DNA from: JBFONV01 sp040779335
GTDB taxonomy: Bacteria; Pseudomonadota; Gammaproteobacteria; Enterobacterales; Alteromonadaceae
NCBI GenBank assembly: GCA_040779335.1
Contig: JBFONV010000006.1
Coordinates: 223,403 to 287,402 of the forward strand
DNA: 64,000 nucleotides
Direction of reading: 5' to 3'
Shown here: piece by piece, positions 9,226 through 18,463 of the stretch
How the letters are laid out: every line of letters starts with the position of its first letter
Position numbering within the stretch: the stretch's first letter is position 1
Made by a program: the position numbers and the translations under genes
The notes under the pieces: model-generated
The model's input: only the letters and a program-made list of their open reading frames with translations
Databases searched by the model: none
What the model was told of the DNA's origin: nothing

Positions 9226-10313
9226 TATAAGCCCCGCTCACGCGTCCATGGACGAACCCTCATCCCTTCACGTAAATAGTGGCCGCCGGCCGTAACAACT
9301 TTATCTCCAGGCTTAAGTCCCGTTAATATTTCGATCCCCGAATTATAAATATTACCTACGGTTACCTTTGTTTTGCTGATGCTGCCATTGGCATCGTTAT
9401 ACAACCACACGTAACGATTATCGGCGTCTAACTTATTCTCAGAAGGAGAGAATACTGCTTCAACGGGTACGATCAATCCGCGTGATTCCACTGAGGTCAC
9501 TTTCGATAAATCAATTTTAACCGTACCACTCATACCAGGTAATAAATTGAAATCTGCGGGTTTAGGCAACGAAAAAACAACTTTATAAGTTAATGTTGCC
9601 GGATCGGCTTTAGTATCCCATTCCTTGACGGTTAATAGATAACTTTGGTCAGCATAGCTATCAAAAGTCACGCTCGGCTGATAGTTGGTGTCCTTTTGCA
9701 CCCGAGCGATAATCCCCTCTGGTACCTGAATAGTGACATCAAGTAAGTCTTGGTTTTGTAAAAACAAGATACTTTGCTTAGCAACAACATTTTCGTAATT
9801 TTCAACATACAACTGCGAAACACTACCAGCAAATGGCGCTCGTAGTTGTGAATATTCAAGATTAGATTGAGCTTTTTTCAGCTCAGATTCCGCGATCAGT
9901 GTATCTGCCTTTGCCTGATCAAATTGTGAAGGAGAAACTTGCTTCGATGCCAACAATGTTTGCATTCGAGCAAATTGAGATTTCGCTAATTCAAAGCGCG
10001 CTTTTCTATCATCGAGCTGCAGTAAAAAATCTTCAGGATCAAGCTTTGCCAGTAATTGACCTTTTTTGACCTCTTGCCCGGCAAGGACATTAAGCTCTTG
10101 TAATTCACCGCTCACCCGAAAGGCCAACAAAGAACCTTGATGAGGTTCTACAGCAGCAGGGAAAGTGCGAATAAGTTGCAAGCCACTATCCTTTACCTCA
10201 AAAATTTTTGCTGGCCTAACTAAGTCTTGCTCAACACTTTCAACCACCTGTTCTGTACAAGCAACAAGTAACAGTGTTGGCAATATCAGGGGAATTAATT
10301 GCGCTAATTTCAT
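9225..10313 (-). CDS. RND efflux periplasmic adaptor lipoprotein (MFP/HlyD family)
   Basis: Membrane-fusion protein of 362 aa that bridges the RND pump and an outer-membrane channel. A lipoprotein signal with LLLVAC (Cys19) anchors it in the inner membrane. The biotin/lipoyl-like half-motifs (LAFRVSGELQELNVLAGQEV and QLRAPFAGSVSQLYVENYE) flank an alpha-hairpin at about 100-150, and the beta-barrel and membrane-proximal domains follow. It is the first gene of the two-gene efflux operon and is divergent from the LysR gene at 10514, its likely regulator. Confidence 0.9.
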   Translation of the reverse strand: MKLAQLIPLILPTLLLVACTEQVVESVEQDLVRPAKIFEVKDSGLQLIRTFPAAVEPHQGSLLAFRVSGELQELNVLAGQEVKKGQLLAKLDPEDFLLQLDDRKARFELAKSQFARMQTLLASKQVSPSQFDQAKADTLIAESELKKAQSNLEYSQLRAPFAGSVSQLYVENYENVVAKQSILFLQNQDLLDVTIQVPEGIIARVQKDTNYQPSVTFDSYADQSYLLTVKEWDTKADPATLTYKVVFSLPKPADFNLLPGMSGTVKIDLSKVTSVESRGLIVPVEAVFSPSENKLDADNRYVWLYNDANGSISKTKVTVGNIYNSGIEILTGLKPGDKVVTAGGHYLREGMRVRPWTRERGL

Positions 10314-10513
10314 GAATATCCTCCGTAAATCTTCTCAATACAACTGTAGATGAAAAAGTCCCGTTAATAAAAATATGTCTATATAAATAAAACTTACTCA
10401 TTAAAAGCCTTAATGAGTTAAAACATGTGCAGCCATATTAACACTAGCCAGAATAACGACTTTTCAGCTAAAATAAAATTTATATAAATTACACATCACT
10501 ATAAATTATTTTA

Positions 10514-11392
10514 ATGAAGTTAGAGCAACTCCGTATTCTTAGGTATATTGTCGAACATGGCAGTTTGAAAGCCGCTGCGATGGCATTGCATAAAACGCAG
10601 CCAGCGTTATCGATAGCCATCAAAAACCTTGAAGATGAGTTTGGATTTCAAATTTTAGACCGCAGTCAATACCGATTAAAACTTACACCACAAGGTAAGA
10701 CATTTTATCGCGAGGCTGAGATATTACTGGCCAATGCCAAACATTTAACCTTATTAGGCAAGCAACTATCACAAGGGAATGAAGCCAAATTTAATATCTG
10801 CTATGAACAGGTTTGCCCTGAAAATCGAATCATTCCAGCAATAAATAAAACCTATCAAACGTTTTCGGCAACCGAATTTAATCTGCACAGTGGTCTGCGT
10901 TTTAGTGCACTCGAACAAGTAAAAAATGGTGAAGTTGATATAGGTATAGGCCCTTGGTTCCATTTATTTCATGCTCAGGGCGAGTTCGATACTCTCAGGC
11001 TAGGAGAGTTTGAAATTATTCCTGTAATTTCCCCTACCTTGCTAAAAACAATGAAAATAAGTCGCTATGAACAGTTACTACGCCTGCCCAATATCGCCAT
11101 GCCTGAAAGTAAATTTCAATTCGATAGTGAAAAGCTAGCCTACAATCACAGCAGTAAACAATTTAAGGTCAATGATGCCTTAACCTTAAAAGCGTTGCTG
11201 GTCTCGGGGGTCGGCTGGGGGTTTATCCCTTCACACCATATTGAACAAGAACTGGCATCGGGCACACTCAAACACATTGAACTAATGGATAAGGAATGCA
11301 GATTTAGCGCCGAGATAAGAGTGATCCGTCAAGAAAAAAGACACCACGGCCCCGTCTCTGAATTTCTCTGGCAACAATTACAAAGTAAGTAG
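10514..11392 (+). CDS. LysR-family transcriptional regulator
   Basis: A 292-aa LysR-type regulator. The N-terminal winged helix is at about 1-60 (LEQLRILRYIVEHGSLKAAA then QPALSIAIKNLE), a linker helix follows, and residues 90-290 form the periplasmic-binding-like effector domain. It is divergent from the RND efflux pair across a 200-bp AT-rich gap, the classical place for the regulator of such a pump. No clear Shine-Dalgarno precedes the ATG. The effector is unknown. Confidence 0.85.
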   Translation: MKLEQLRILRYIVEHGSLKAAAMALHKTQPALSIAIKNLEDEFGFQILDRSQYRLKLTPQGKTFYREAEILLANAKHLTLLGKQLSQGNEAKFNICYEQVCPENRIIPAINKTYQTFSATEFNLHSGLRFSALEQVKNGEVDIGIGPWFHLFHAQGEFDTLRLGEFEIIPVISPTLLKTMKISRYEQLLRLPNIAMPESKFQFDSEKLAYNHSSKQFKVNDALTLKALLVSGVGWGFIPSHHIEQELASGTLKHIELMDKECRFSAEIRVIRQEKRHHGPVSEFLWQQLQSK

Positions 11393-11495
11393 CTGTGTTT
11401 ATTTTTCAATTGTTCCTGTTCAATACTTGTTACTTTTTATCCCCTGCGGCACACTATAGCGCAATGAATAACGTAACCAATATCTAGAGAATTAT

Positions 11496-12125
11496 ATGAG
11501 CGATATGTCGACGGCTCTAAGCCAAATTAGCCAAATGTTAACCATGCAAGATGCGATGAATTCCCGTGTTAGCGAAACGTGGCGCGAAAATAAGTATGAA
11601 TGGTATCGAGCTATTTGGGTTGAATGTGCAGAAATGCTTGATCACCACGGCTGGAAATGGTGGAAGCACCAGGCAATAGACGTTGCACAAGTACAGTTAG
11701 AGTTAGTTGATATTTTCCATTTTGGCTTAAGTTTACGATTAATGACTGGCGAAAACGTCGACAATATCGCCAAAGAACTGGCGCAAGAGCTAACTCAGCA
11801 AACCGATGAAAGCGACTTTAAAATAGCGTTAGAAAATCTTGCTTCAGCAGCGGTAACTAATCAAGCATTTAACGCGGTAGCACTCGCTGATTGTATGCGT
11901 CTTATGGATATGGACTTAAATGAGTTATTTCGCCAATACGTTGGCAAAAATACCCTTAACTTCTTCCGTCAAGATCATGGTTACAAAGAAGGTACCTATA
12001 TTAAAATATGGCATGGCGAAGAAGATAACGAAGTTTTAGCAAAATTAGTCAATAGCTTAGACATTGGCGCAGCAGACTTTCAGCAAACGCTTTATCAAGC
12101 ATTAGAACAAAAATATCCTCAGTAA
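11496..12125 (+). CDS. dUTP diphosphatase, dimeric all-alpha type
   Basis: Hydrolyses dUTP to dUMP and pyrophosphate, keeping uracil out of DNA. The 209-aa protein is of the dimeric all-alpha (MazG-related) class, not the trimeric Dut class. The metal-binding acidic helices are visible as WVECAEMLDHHGWKWW followed by QLELVDIFHFGLS, i.e. the ExxE-N-ExxD pattern. The second half has the conserved HGYKEGTY segment. It stands alone between a LysR gene and a DUF2726 gene and is followed by a likely terminator. Confidence 0.85.
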   Translation: MSDMSTALSQISQMLTMQDAMNSRVSETWRENKYEWYRAIWVECAEMLDHHGWKWWKHQAIDVAQVQLELVDIFHFGLSLRLMTGENVDNIAKELAQELTQQTDESDFKIALENLASAAVTNQAFNAVALADCMRLMDMDLNELFRQYVGKNTLNFFRQDHGYKEGTYIKIWHGEEDNEVLAKLVNSLDIGAADFQQTLYQALEQKYPQ

Positions 12126-12139
12126 TTACTGTTATTAGA

Positions 12140-12181
12140 GCAACTTACATAATTCTTAATATCCGCATTGTGCTAAGTTGC
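12140..12181 (+). terminator. Possible terminator after dUTPase gene
   Basis: Eight-base inverted repeat GCAACTTA / TAAGTTGC with a 26-base loop, followed by TTTAATT. The loop is long, so the call is tentative. Confidence 0.45.
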
Positions 12182-12318
12182 TTTAATTGATCCCAGCTAA
12201 AGTTACCCTTTCCTTTTTTACAATTTTTACTTTCGTCACACCCTAACTTTTGGCATAAATACTGCTTTACCCGTATACATAAATAAAACGTCAAGAAATT
12301 GAATCGTCGGAGATGTAT

Positions 12319-12954
12319 ATGGAACTTATTTTATTTGCCATGATCAGCCTAATTGTTATTGTTGCTTTGTTGGCGAGTCGCCTCAATGACAATAGCTTTC
12401 CATTCCCGTTTGACCGTAAAGGAGCCATTTTTACGCCTGCAGAGAAGAATTTTCAAAATCTTGTTGAACAGGCTATGGGTTCAAAATATCGAGTAATTAA
12501 TCGGGTGAAACTGTCGGATATCGTCACTATTAGAAATGGCGTATCGGCTCGAGCCCGTCAAACGGCGGCAGCGAATGCAGATAACAAGTATTTAGACTTT
12601 GTGATTTGTGACCGCGAAAATATGAAATTGTTGGGCACTATTGATTTAGTTGATACCCAAGGTAAAGGCTACAAAGTAAAAAAAGATTGGTTCGTGAGCG
12701 GTGCACTTGAAGCTTCATCTATTCCCCATATCAGGATAAAAGTTAAATCAAGTTATACCGTTGAAGAAATTCGTAATTGTATAAATACACGATTACTAGG
12801 GCACAATACTCAAGAGCCAAAAGTTAAAGGGCGCGTCATACCTGCACCACTCGTTAGAGCAAGACAGAAAAATGTTGGCGCGATACCAGCAAGAGCCGCG
12901 ACGCCAGTTGCTGCAAAAATTCCAGCACCGCAAGTAGCCGCTCTACCGCATTAA
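12319..12954 (+). CDS. DUF2726 domain protein, membrane-anchored
   Basis: A 211-aa protein with one N-terminal membrane helix (about residues 2-20) and a DUF2726 domain at about 38-155, which starts with FTPAEKNFQNLVEQAMG and contains LDFVICDRENMKLLGTIDL. This domain is related to the restriction-endonuclease-like fold, but no function is established. The tail (from about 160) is rich in Ala, Pro and Arg. The ATG at 12319 is chosen because GGAG (12309-12312) is six bases upstream, while the ATG at 12313 abuts it. Confidence 0.75.
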   Translation: MELILFAMISLIVIVALLASRLNDNSFPFPFDRKGAIFTPAEKNFQNLVEQAMGSKYRVINRVKLSDIVTIRNGVSARARQTAAANADNKYLDFVICDRENMKLLGTIDLVDTQGKGYKVKKDWFVSGALEASSIPHIRIKVKSSYTVEEIRNCINTRLLGHNTQEPKVKGRVIPAPLVRARQKNVGAIPARAATPVAAKIPAPQVAALPH

Positions 12955-12972
12955 CATCAACAAAACCAAGAG

Positions 12973-12997
12973 ATGGGCTATTATTGCGTTAGCCCAT
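12973..12997. terminator. Hairpin between convergent genes
   Basis: Perfect 8-bp inverted repeat ATGGGCTA / TAGCCCAT with a 9-base loop that contains the stop codon of the minus-strand gene. It sits between convergent genes and could end transcription from either side, but T-runs are poor. Confidence 0.4.
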
Positions 12998-13727
12998 ACG
13001 AAGCCATTAACTTATCTTTAAATGCTGTTTTATCTATGCTTGCCATCCGTTGGTCGAAGAACTTTATCATCTGCGCAGTTTCAGCTTGCAAGTGTTTTGC
13101 TGGTGTAAATGCCATATAAATATTTGCATTAGAGACGCACCCCGCTTCTCTATATTTTGACCACTCATTCGCTTGTTGCAAAGTATATTTGGTTGAATTT
13201 AAGGTAAATAAAAACGCATCCATTCTCTTTTTGTCAAGCTTATGAGCATTTTGAATAATGTAACGACCATGGTAAGGCTGAAATTGAAATTGGTTTTGAT
13301 TCAATCGCACATATTCATTTAACTCTTCAATCGAGGAATCAGCAGCAATACCAATCTGCATATTTTTTAGCGATTCTGGGCCTTTATATTGCCAAAGAGA
13401 ATCTTGGCGAGTAAAAAAGCACATTCTTTGTTGACCAACTTGGTAAGTCGGGAAAATAAGCTCAGGCGCTTCAGCTTTCGCTGGCGATAACAAAGCATCA
13501 GCTTTTCCTATACGCACATATTGGATGGCGCGAGACCAAGGGAGATACTCAATATCTAATTGATATTCAGAATCCTTAAACACTGCTTCGACTAAATCGA
13601 GCACATAACCTTTTTGTTCATTATCGACGCAAATTTGCGGACACCAATCTATCGCTGCCACTTTTATAGTTTTACTATGGGCAAAATGCGAACACATTAA
13701 AATAACTAAAACAACCAAATAACGCAT
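12981..13727 (-). CDS. Orphan periplasmic solute-binding protein (PBPb/SBP_bac_3 type)
   Basis: Exported type II periplasmic-binding-fold protein of about 248 aa, with a signal peptide at 1-18 (RYLVVLVILMCSHFAHS) and the motifs YVLDLVEAVF, PWSRAIQYVRIGKADALLSP and LKNMQIGIAADSS typical of family-3 amino-acid binding proteins. Unusually it has several cysteines (WCPQICVD, MCFF, AGCVS). No permease or ATPase gene is near, as with many such orphans in Alteromonadales. The start at 13727 is preferred over 13760 because AGG lies upstream and the signal peptide then begins properly. Ligand unknown. Confidence 0.75.
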   Translation of the reverse strand: MRYLVVLVILMCSHFAHSKTIKVAAIDWCPQICVDNEQKGYVLDLVEAVFKDSEYQLDIEYLPWSRAIQYVRIGKADALLSPAKAEAPELIFPTYQVGQQRMCFFTRQDSLWQYKGPESLKNMQIGIAADSSIEELNEYVRLNQNQFQFQPYHGRYIIQNAHKLDKKRMDAFLFTLNSTKYTLQQANEWSKYREAGCVSNANIYMAFTPAKHLQAETAQMIKFFDQRMASIDKTAFKDKLMASYGLTQ

Positions 13728-13985
13728 TTTTTGCCTACACACTCTAAAACACTTAACCATTCAATAAGCGCTAATTATTAAGAAACAACGGGTATTTTGC
13801 AAGCTGCTCATTCACTCGTCAAAATAATAATGATAAGTTCAGCATAAGCTAAAATACAACACAATTATGTCGTTATGGGTTAATCGACTAGGAAATAAAA
13901 TAATAAAGCATCGGCGGCAGATTTTTAAGGTCAGTAACGCTATAATCGCGCCATTAATTTAATAAAACCAAGTGAAATATATAAT

Positions 13986-14696
13986 ATGAAAGCAGGTATT
14001 ATCGGCGCAATGGAACCTGAAATTGCCATACTTAAAGCAAAATTAGACAATTGCCAAACTAGCACGCATGCTGGCTATACATTTTACCAAGGACAATTGG
14101 ACGACAACGATGTCGTCATAGTGCAGTCGGGCATTGGTAAAGTAGCAGCAGCCCTAGCGACCGCGATACTCATCGATAGGTTTTCACCCGATTATATTGT
14201 TAATACAGGCTCTGCGGGTGGATTTGAGCAATCATTAAAAGTCGGTGATATTGTCATTAGCTCTGAGGTTCGTTATCACGATGTGGATGTTACCGCTTTC
14301 GGCTACGAAATTGGTCAATTACCTGCAAATCCCCCTGCGTATTTACCTCACCCTGTTCTCGTTGAAGCGGCTAAAGCGGGGGTTTCTTCGTTAGATAATA
14401 TTCAAACCTTGGTAGGACTCATCACCACAGGTGATACTTTTATGACCGCAGACGAAGATATTGCCAAAGCGAGAAAAAACTTTCCGACCATGGCCGCGGT
14501 TGAAATGGAAGGTGCTGCGATTGCTCATACTTGTCACCAGTTTAATGTCCCATTTGTCATTATTCGCTCAATGTCAGATATTGCCGGTAAAGAATCTCCG
14601 ACATCGTTTGAAGCTTATTTAGAAACAGCTTCGATAAACTCATCAAAATTAGTATTGGCTATGCTAAAAGAATTACGTGATAAAAAGCTAAATTAA
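13986..14696 (+). CDS. mtnN: 5'-methylthioadenosine/S-adenosylhomocysteine nucleosidase
   Basis: Cleaves adenine from 5'-methylthioadenosine, S-adenosylhomocysteine and 5'-deoxyadenosine in the cytoplasm, recycling methyl-cycle by-products and supplying S-ribosylhomocysteine. At 236 aa it is the usual length. The catalytic Glu12 is in GAMEPEIAIL, the purine-site stretch VEMEGAAIAHTC is present, and the Asp of RSMSDIAG is the proton donor. A CobD-like gene follows after 36 bases, the same pairing as in Vibrio and Shewanella, so the two are probably cotranscribed. Confidence 0.95.
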   Translation: MKAGIIGAMEPEIAILKAKLDNCQTSTHAGYTFYQGQLDDNDVVIVQSGIGKVAAALATAILIDRFSPDYIVNTGSAGGFEQSLKVGDIVISSEVRYHDVDVTAFGYEIGQLPANPPAYLPHPVLVEAAKAGVSSLDNIQTLVGLITTGDTFMTADEDIAKARKNFPTMAAVEMEGAAIAHTCHQFNVPFVIIRSMSDIAGKESPTSFEAYLETASINSSKLVLAMLKELRDKKLN

Positions 14697-14732
14697 CAAT
14701 AAGATAAGCTTAAAAACACTTAGGGATACCAG

Positions 14733-15707
14733 ATGGCAGTAATAGCAGCGCTGAATGAATTTAGTCTTTGTGTATTATTACTACTAGGTGTTTCTCTATT
14801 AAAAATAATCACAACGCGCTTTATTGCGCATGAACCGCTTAACGCTTTTCGTTTTTACTGCGCGCGCTTGGCAGACAAAGTGAATAAGCCGCAAAACAGC
14901 GCGCGCCAACAGACTATTGCTGGCTTAGTTGGCATTTTTGTCACCTTGTTGCCAATAGTCACCATTCTATGGCTATTTGAAGCATTTATTGAAGTTGTCT
15001 GGGTTTGGCAGGCGTTACTATTATATATTGCTTTGGGCGCGATAGGACTAGATCGCGACAGCAAGAGCATTGCTGTCGCACTATCTAGCAATCAAAAATA
15101 CGCGGCTAAGCAGCAACTCAATCCTTGGGTGCTCAGAGAAACCGATCAACTATCAAGTTTAGGTATTAGCAAGGCGTGTATCGAAGCGCAATTATTACGC
15201 TCAATTCAGCAAGGTTTTACGGTTGCCTGTTATTTTATCGTTGCCGGGCCGCTGGCGGCAATAACCTATAGATTACTATTGGAAATGCACTATAGTTGGA
15301 ACATTAAACAGCCCAATTTCAAAAATTTTGGCCAATACATTCATCAGATAGTAAGTATCTTACAGTGGCTACCAACAAGATTGTTTACCATCATATTATT
15401 ATTTAGTGCACTCGGGCAGAACCTACTATTGTATTTCCGCTTAATAAAACCGCATTTTTTTGCATTAAATAACAATATCGCCATTTACACTTTAGCGCTG
15501 ATCATAGAAGTTCGTATCGGAGGCGTTGCTATGTATCAAGGCGTAAAATTACGTAAAAAAAGCTTTAACGATCATGCCAGACAACCTGAGCCCAAAGACA
15601 TAATTCATGCCAGAACACGTATTAGGTATGTCATGTATTTCAGTACTACTTGTTTGATTTTATTGGCATTAGCGTTAAATATCATTACCTTTAATCAGAT
15701 GAATTAA
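14733..15707 (+). CDS. CobD/CbiB-family membrane protein
   Basis: Polytopic membrane protein of 324 aa in the CobD/CbiB family (adenosylcobinamide-phosphate synthase type), with hydrophobic helices near 10-25, 63-85, 88-107, 160-185, 217-235 and 300-320. The family motif region ALGAIGLDRDSKSIAVAL is recognisable. No other cobalamin genes are nearby, and this divergent group always travels with mtnN in related bacteria. A true B12 role is therefore uncertain. Confidence 0.7.
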   Translation: MAVIAALNEFSLCVLLLLGVSLLKIITTRFIAHEPLNAFRFYCARLADKVNKPQNSARQQTIAGLVGIFVTLLPIVTILWLFEAFIEVVWVWQALLLYIALGAIGLDRDSKSIAVALSSNQKYAAKQQLNPWVLRETDQLSSLGISKACIEAQLLRSIQQGFTVACYFIVAGPLAAITYRLLLEMHYSWNIKQPNFKNFGQYIHQIVSILQWLPTRLFTIILLFSALGQNLLLYFRLIKPHFFALNNNIAIYTLALIIEVRIGGVAMYQGVKLRKKSFNDHARQPEPKDIIHARTRIRYVMYFSTTCLILLALALNIITFNQMN

Positions 15708-15776
15708 ACCATTTCACTTTGAAAAGTAACCATTTGTTGTACACTCACTATTAACATACAAAAAGGATCATACCTT

Positions 15777-16175
15777 ATGACAAAGCTTAGAAATTATTTA
15801 ATGGTGCTAGGGTGCCTGCTCAGTTGTTCAGCGTTGCATGCAGAAACCATAAAAATGTCACAACAACAATTAATTAGTATTCTCAATGCACCTGCGGCGG
15901 CTGACTATGTCGTTTTAGACGTGCGCACTCCTGAGGAATTTGCCCAAGGTCATATCGAAGGCGCCATTAACCTTAGTCATGATCTCGTCGCCGATAATTT
16001 AGCACAACTTATGCCCTATAAGGATAAGACTCTTATTGTTCATTGTCGTTCAGGTAAACGCGCCGCTTTAGCCGAAGCGATATTAATCGAAAATGGTTTT
16101 ACTAAGCTAAAACATTTAGATGGTGACATGAAAGCTTGGCAGAAAGCAGGCCTACCATTAGTAAGTGCCCACTAA
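15777..16175 (+). CDS. Periplasmic rhodanese-like sulfurtransferase
   Basis: Single-domain rhodanese of 132 aa with a signal peptide (1-22, LSCSALHAE), so it acts in the periplasm. The active-site loop is CRSGKR with Cys90, and DVRTPEEFAQGHIEGAIN gives the conserved substrate-fold motif. It could move sulfane sulfur to thiols or cyanide; partners are unknown. AAGGA at 15763-15767 precedes the ATG, and the TRIC-like gene starts six bases after its stop, so both are probably in one transcript. Confidence 0.85.
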   Translation: MTKLRNYLMVLGCLLSCSALHAETIKMSQQQLISILNAPAAADYVVLDVRTPEEFAQGHIEGAINLSHDLVADNLAQLMPYKDKTLIVHCRSGKRAALAEAILIENGFTKLKHLDGDMKAWQKAGLPLVSAH

Positions 16176-16181
16176 GTTAAA

Positions 16182-16823
16182 ATGATTGCGGTACAAACGT
16201 TACTCTACTGGCTCGATTTATTTGGCATCATTGTCTTTGCGCTTTCGGGCGCATTGATGGCAGGCAGATATAAATTAGATCCATTTGGGGTAGTGGTATT
16301 AGCTTCCGTTACCGCTATTGGTGGTGGGACAATCAGAGATGTAATTTTACAAACACCCGTTTTTTGGACGGTCAACCCCGTCTATATATACATTATTTTG
16401 GCTACCGCCATACTAACGATTATTTTAATCCGTCAACCTACCCGTATTCCGAAGCGATTTTTATTACTTGCCGACGCATTTGGTTTAGCGTTATTTGCGG
16501 TATTGGGTACACAAAAATCCCTTAGCTTAGGGGCTCCTATCCCAGTAGCAATAATAATGGGCACTATTACTGGCGTTGCGGGTGGAATGATACGAGATGT
16601 GTTATGCAACGTGATCCCGATGATTTTACGTCAAGAAATATATGCCACCGCGGCGATGCTCGGAGGGGCTTTGTTTGTATTTTTTCAATATATTGGTTGG
16701 TCAAGTAATACTTCAACGCTCGTCGCTATCATTGGCGCCTTAGGCTTGCGATTAGCAGGCATATATTGGCAGGTATCACTACCTGCGTTTCATATTGAAG
16801 ACAAGCCTCAAAATAGGCGATGA
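16182..16823 (+). CDS. TRIC-type (UPF0126) membrane channel
   Basis: A 213-aa seven-helix membrane protein of the UPF0126/TRIC family, whose members are trimeric cation channels. It is built of two homologous three-helix repeats, each carrying the glycine-rich kink motif (GGGTIRDVIL near 45-55 and GGMIRDVL near 130-140), plus a seventh helix. It follows the rhodanese gene after six bases. Ion selectivity is not visible from sequence. Confidence 0.85.
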   Translation: MIAVQTLLYWLDLFGIIVFALSGALMAGRYKLDPFGVVVLASVTAIGGGTIRDVILQTPVFWTVNPVYIYIILATAILTIILIRQPTRIPKRFLLLADAFGLALFAVLGTQKSLSLGAPIPVAIIMGTITGVAGGMIRDVLCNVIPMILRQEIYATAAMLGGALFVFFQYIGWSSNTSTLVAIIGALGLRLAGIYWQVSLPAFHIEDKPQNRR

Positions 16824-16893
16824 CTTTTAATGTGAACTACAGGCGATATTTCAAGACTTAAAAACTGGTTAGCCCTTTAAAGTGTCTTGATAG

Positions 16894-17217
16894 CTACGCT
16901 TCTATGCCCCAGCCATCGTTGTAGCCGTCAAATTTTCCAGCGAGTTGTTCAAATTCAGCTTCTTGCGCAACAACACCGTCATAACTAGGGATCATCCTCA
17001 CAGTACAATCTAAGTCCCAAACGTTTGGAGTTTCATCTGGGTGAATAGTGGTTTGCATGTCTGGTGCAACATTTTTTAAATGTTCAGCCATGGCAAGCGC
17101 TTGTTCTTTTTTCTCAAACAACTGAAAAAACACCACGTTATGCACTATCGACAAATCGATACCTGCTTGGTGCATATCGTTTAACACTTGACCCGTTTCG
17201 TCATTGGGAAAATTCAT
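16894..17217 (-). CDS. rraB: Ribonuclease E inhibitor RraB
   Basis: Small acidic protein of 107 aa matching the RraB family: FPNDETGQVLNDMHQAGIDL at the N-terminus, the ferredoxin-like core with VVFFQLFEKKEQALAMAEHL, and the WDLDCTVRMIPSYDGVV segment. RraB binds RNase E and alters its activity toward a subset of mRNAs. It stands alone with no operon partner. Confidence 0.85.
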   Translation of the reverse strand: MNFPNDETGQVLNDMHQAGIDLSIVHNVVFFQLFEKKEQALAMAEHLKNVAPDMQTTIHPDETPNVWDLDCTVRMIPSYDGVVAQEAEFEQLAGKFDGYNDGWGIEA

Positions 17218-17292
17218 GGTTTTACTGATATCAAAAATAAGAATGTCGCCATTATAAACAGCTAGTTAAGAATTGAATAGTAACGACTGCGG

Positions 17293-17739
17293 TTATTTAA
17301 CCGTACAGATGTTGTTTTGGCATGAGGCTGCAGCATGATCATAAGTTGCTCGGCATGCTTCTGTCAGCGTTTGCTTATCAGCAAGCTTGGCTAGCAGTAA
17401 TGCGCCAATAGTATTAACAGCAATTAAACAGCTACCATCCTCAATAGGGTTGGCGATAACCACGCACTGCTGATCTGATATACAAGTGAGATTGTTGATA
17501 ACGGCTTGCTTTTGGGCCTGTGCAAGATCTTGCTGCTGCTTTTGCTGAGGTAATAATTTACTTTCATCCGCAAATAATGCCGCCTCTGCTTGCTGTTGTT
17601 GTTTTGTTTGCTCTTGTTCTAACTCTTTTTTTAATGCGGACGTGGCTATCTCATTCTCTTTTAACAAGTAGCCAAGTGCGAGCAATACCACCAAAAACCC
17701 ACATAAAACAATAATTAAAATGCTAAGCCACTTAAACAT
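17293..17739 (-). CDS. Hypothetical membrane-anchored protein with coiled coil
   Basis: Not recognised. The 148-aa protein has one N-terminal transmembrane helix (6-26), a Gln/Glu/Lys-rich predicted coiled coil (about 33-82), and a C-terminal part with five cysteines (TCISDQQC, SCLI, AC, SCQNNIC), which suggests disulfides in the periplasm. It lies 13 bases downstream of the DUF4136 lipoprotein gene and is probably cotranscribed with it. Confidence 0.6.
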   Translation of the reverse strand: MFKWLSILIIVLCGFLVVLLALGYLLKENEIATSALKKELEQEQTKQQQQAEAALFADESKLLPQQKQQQDLAQAQKQAVINNLTCISDQQCVVIANPIEDGSCLIAVNTIGALLLAKLADKQTLTEACRATYDHAAASCQNNICTVK

Positions 17740-17752
17740 AATTATCCGATAC

Positions 17753-18334
17753 CTAACTGATGTTATTGTCTAATGAAACCGAACTAATATTATTGCTGGG
17801 TAACTGCCGTATCATCAAGGAAATCGCGTTAAAAATTTTATCTTGAATATCTTTGCTATTATCTTTTTGCTTAATATTGAGTTGATAAACACTTCTCCAT
17901 ACAGAGCGTTTACTGATCGGATCGACTAAATCGACAATCAAGCTACCGGGCTTTGCTGATAAAGATTTTTTCCCAGTATCTGAAGTGTAAGTGTTTAAGC
18001 AAAAGCTACAGTACTTAACGCCCTTATTGTATCGAGTGAGCTCATTACTGTCATGATTAACGAGATAATAGCCGATAACAACGTCTGCGATATCAATTGT
18101 TTGATATGTAAATCCGTTACGGTCTAAGACCTGCTCAATCGCCAACTCAATACTATTACGCTGCACATCATTAATGTTTTGAAAGTCACTAAACTGTGAG
18201 TTTCTCGCAAAAAAACTATAAGTCTGTAATTGAGTAAAATTGAAACTCTGCTGATATTTAGCATTAGCGCTTGGTGATGATGAACACCCAAGAAGTAATA
18301 AAATGCTGACAACGGTTAAAGTAAATCGAAACAT
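17753..18334 (-). CDS. DUF4136 lipoprotein
   Basis: Outer-envelope lipoprotein of 193 aa: signal peptide with LLLGCSSS (lipid Cys17), then a DUF4136 domain that starts with the family pattern NFTQLQTYSFF and ends with an amphipathic helix (IFNAISLMIRQLP). Two extra cysteines are in YCSFC. Function of the family is unknown. It is followed by the coiled-coil membrane protein in the same direction. Confidence 0.75.
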   Translation of the reverse strand: MFRFTLTVVSILLLLGCSSSPSANAKYQQSFNFTQLQTYSFFARNSQFSDFQNINDVQRNSIELAIEQVLDRNGFTYQTIDIADVVIGYYLVNHDSNELTRYNKGVKYCSFCLNTYTSDTGKKSLSAKPGSLIVDLVDPISKRSVWRSVYQLNIKQKDNSKDIQDKIFNAISLMIRQLPSNNISSVSLDNNIS

Positions 18335-18463
18335 AACTAATCATGAAAAAGACCATGACTTTAGCCTAACCATCAGAATATAAATTACAACCTAAATTTG
18401 TGGCGTTTAAAGGAATGACTCTTATACATTTATTGGCAGGGAGCAAAAAGGTGTACTGGGGAA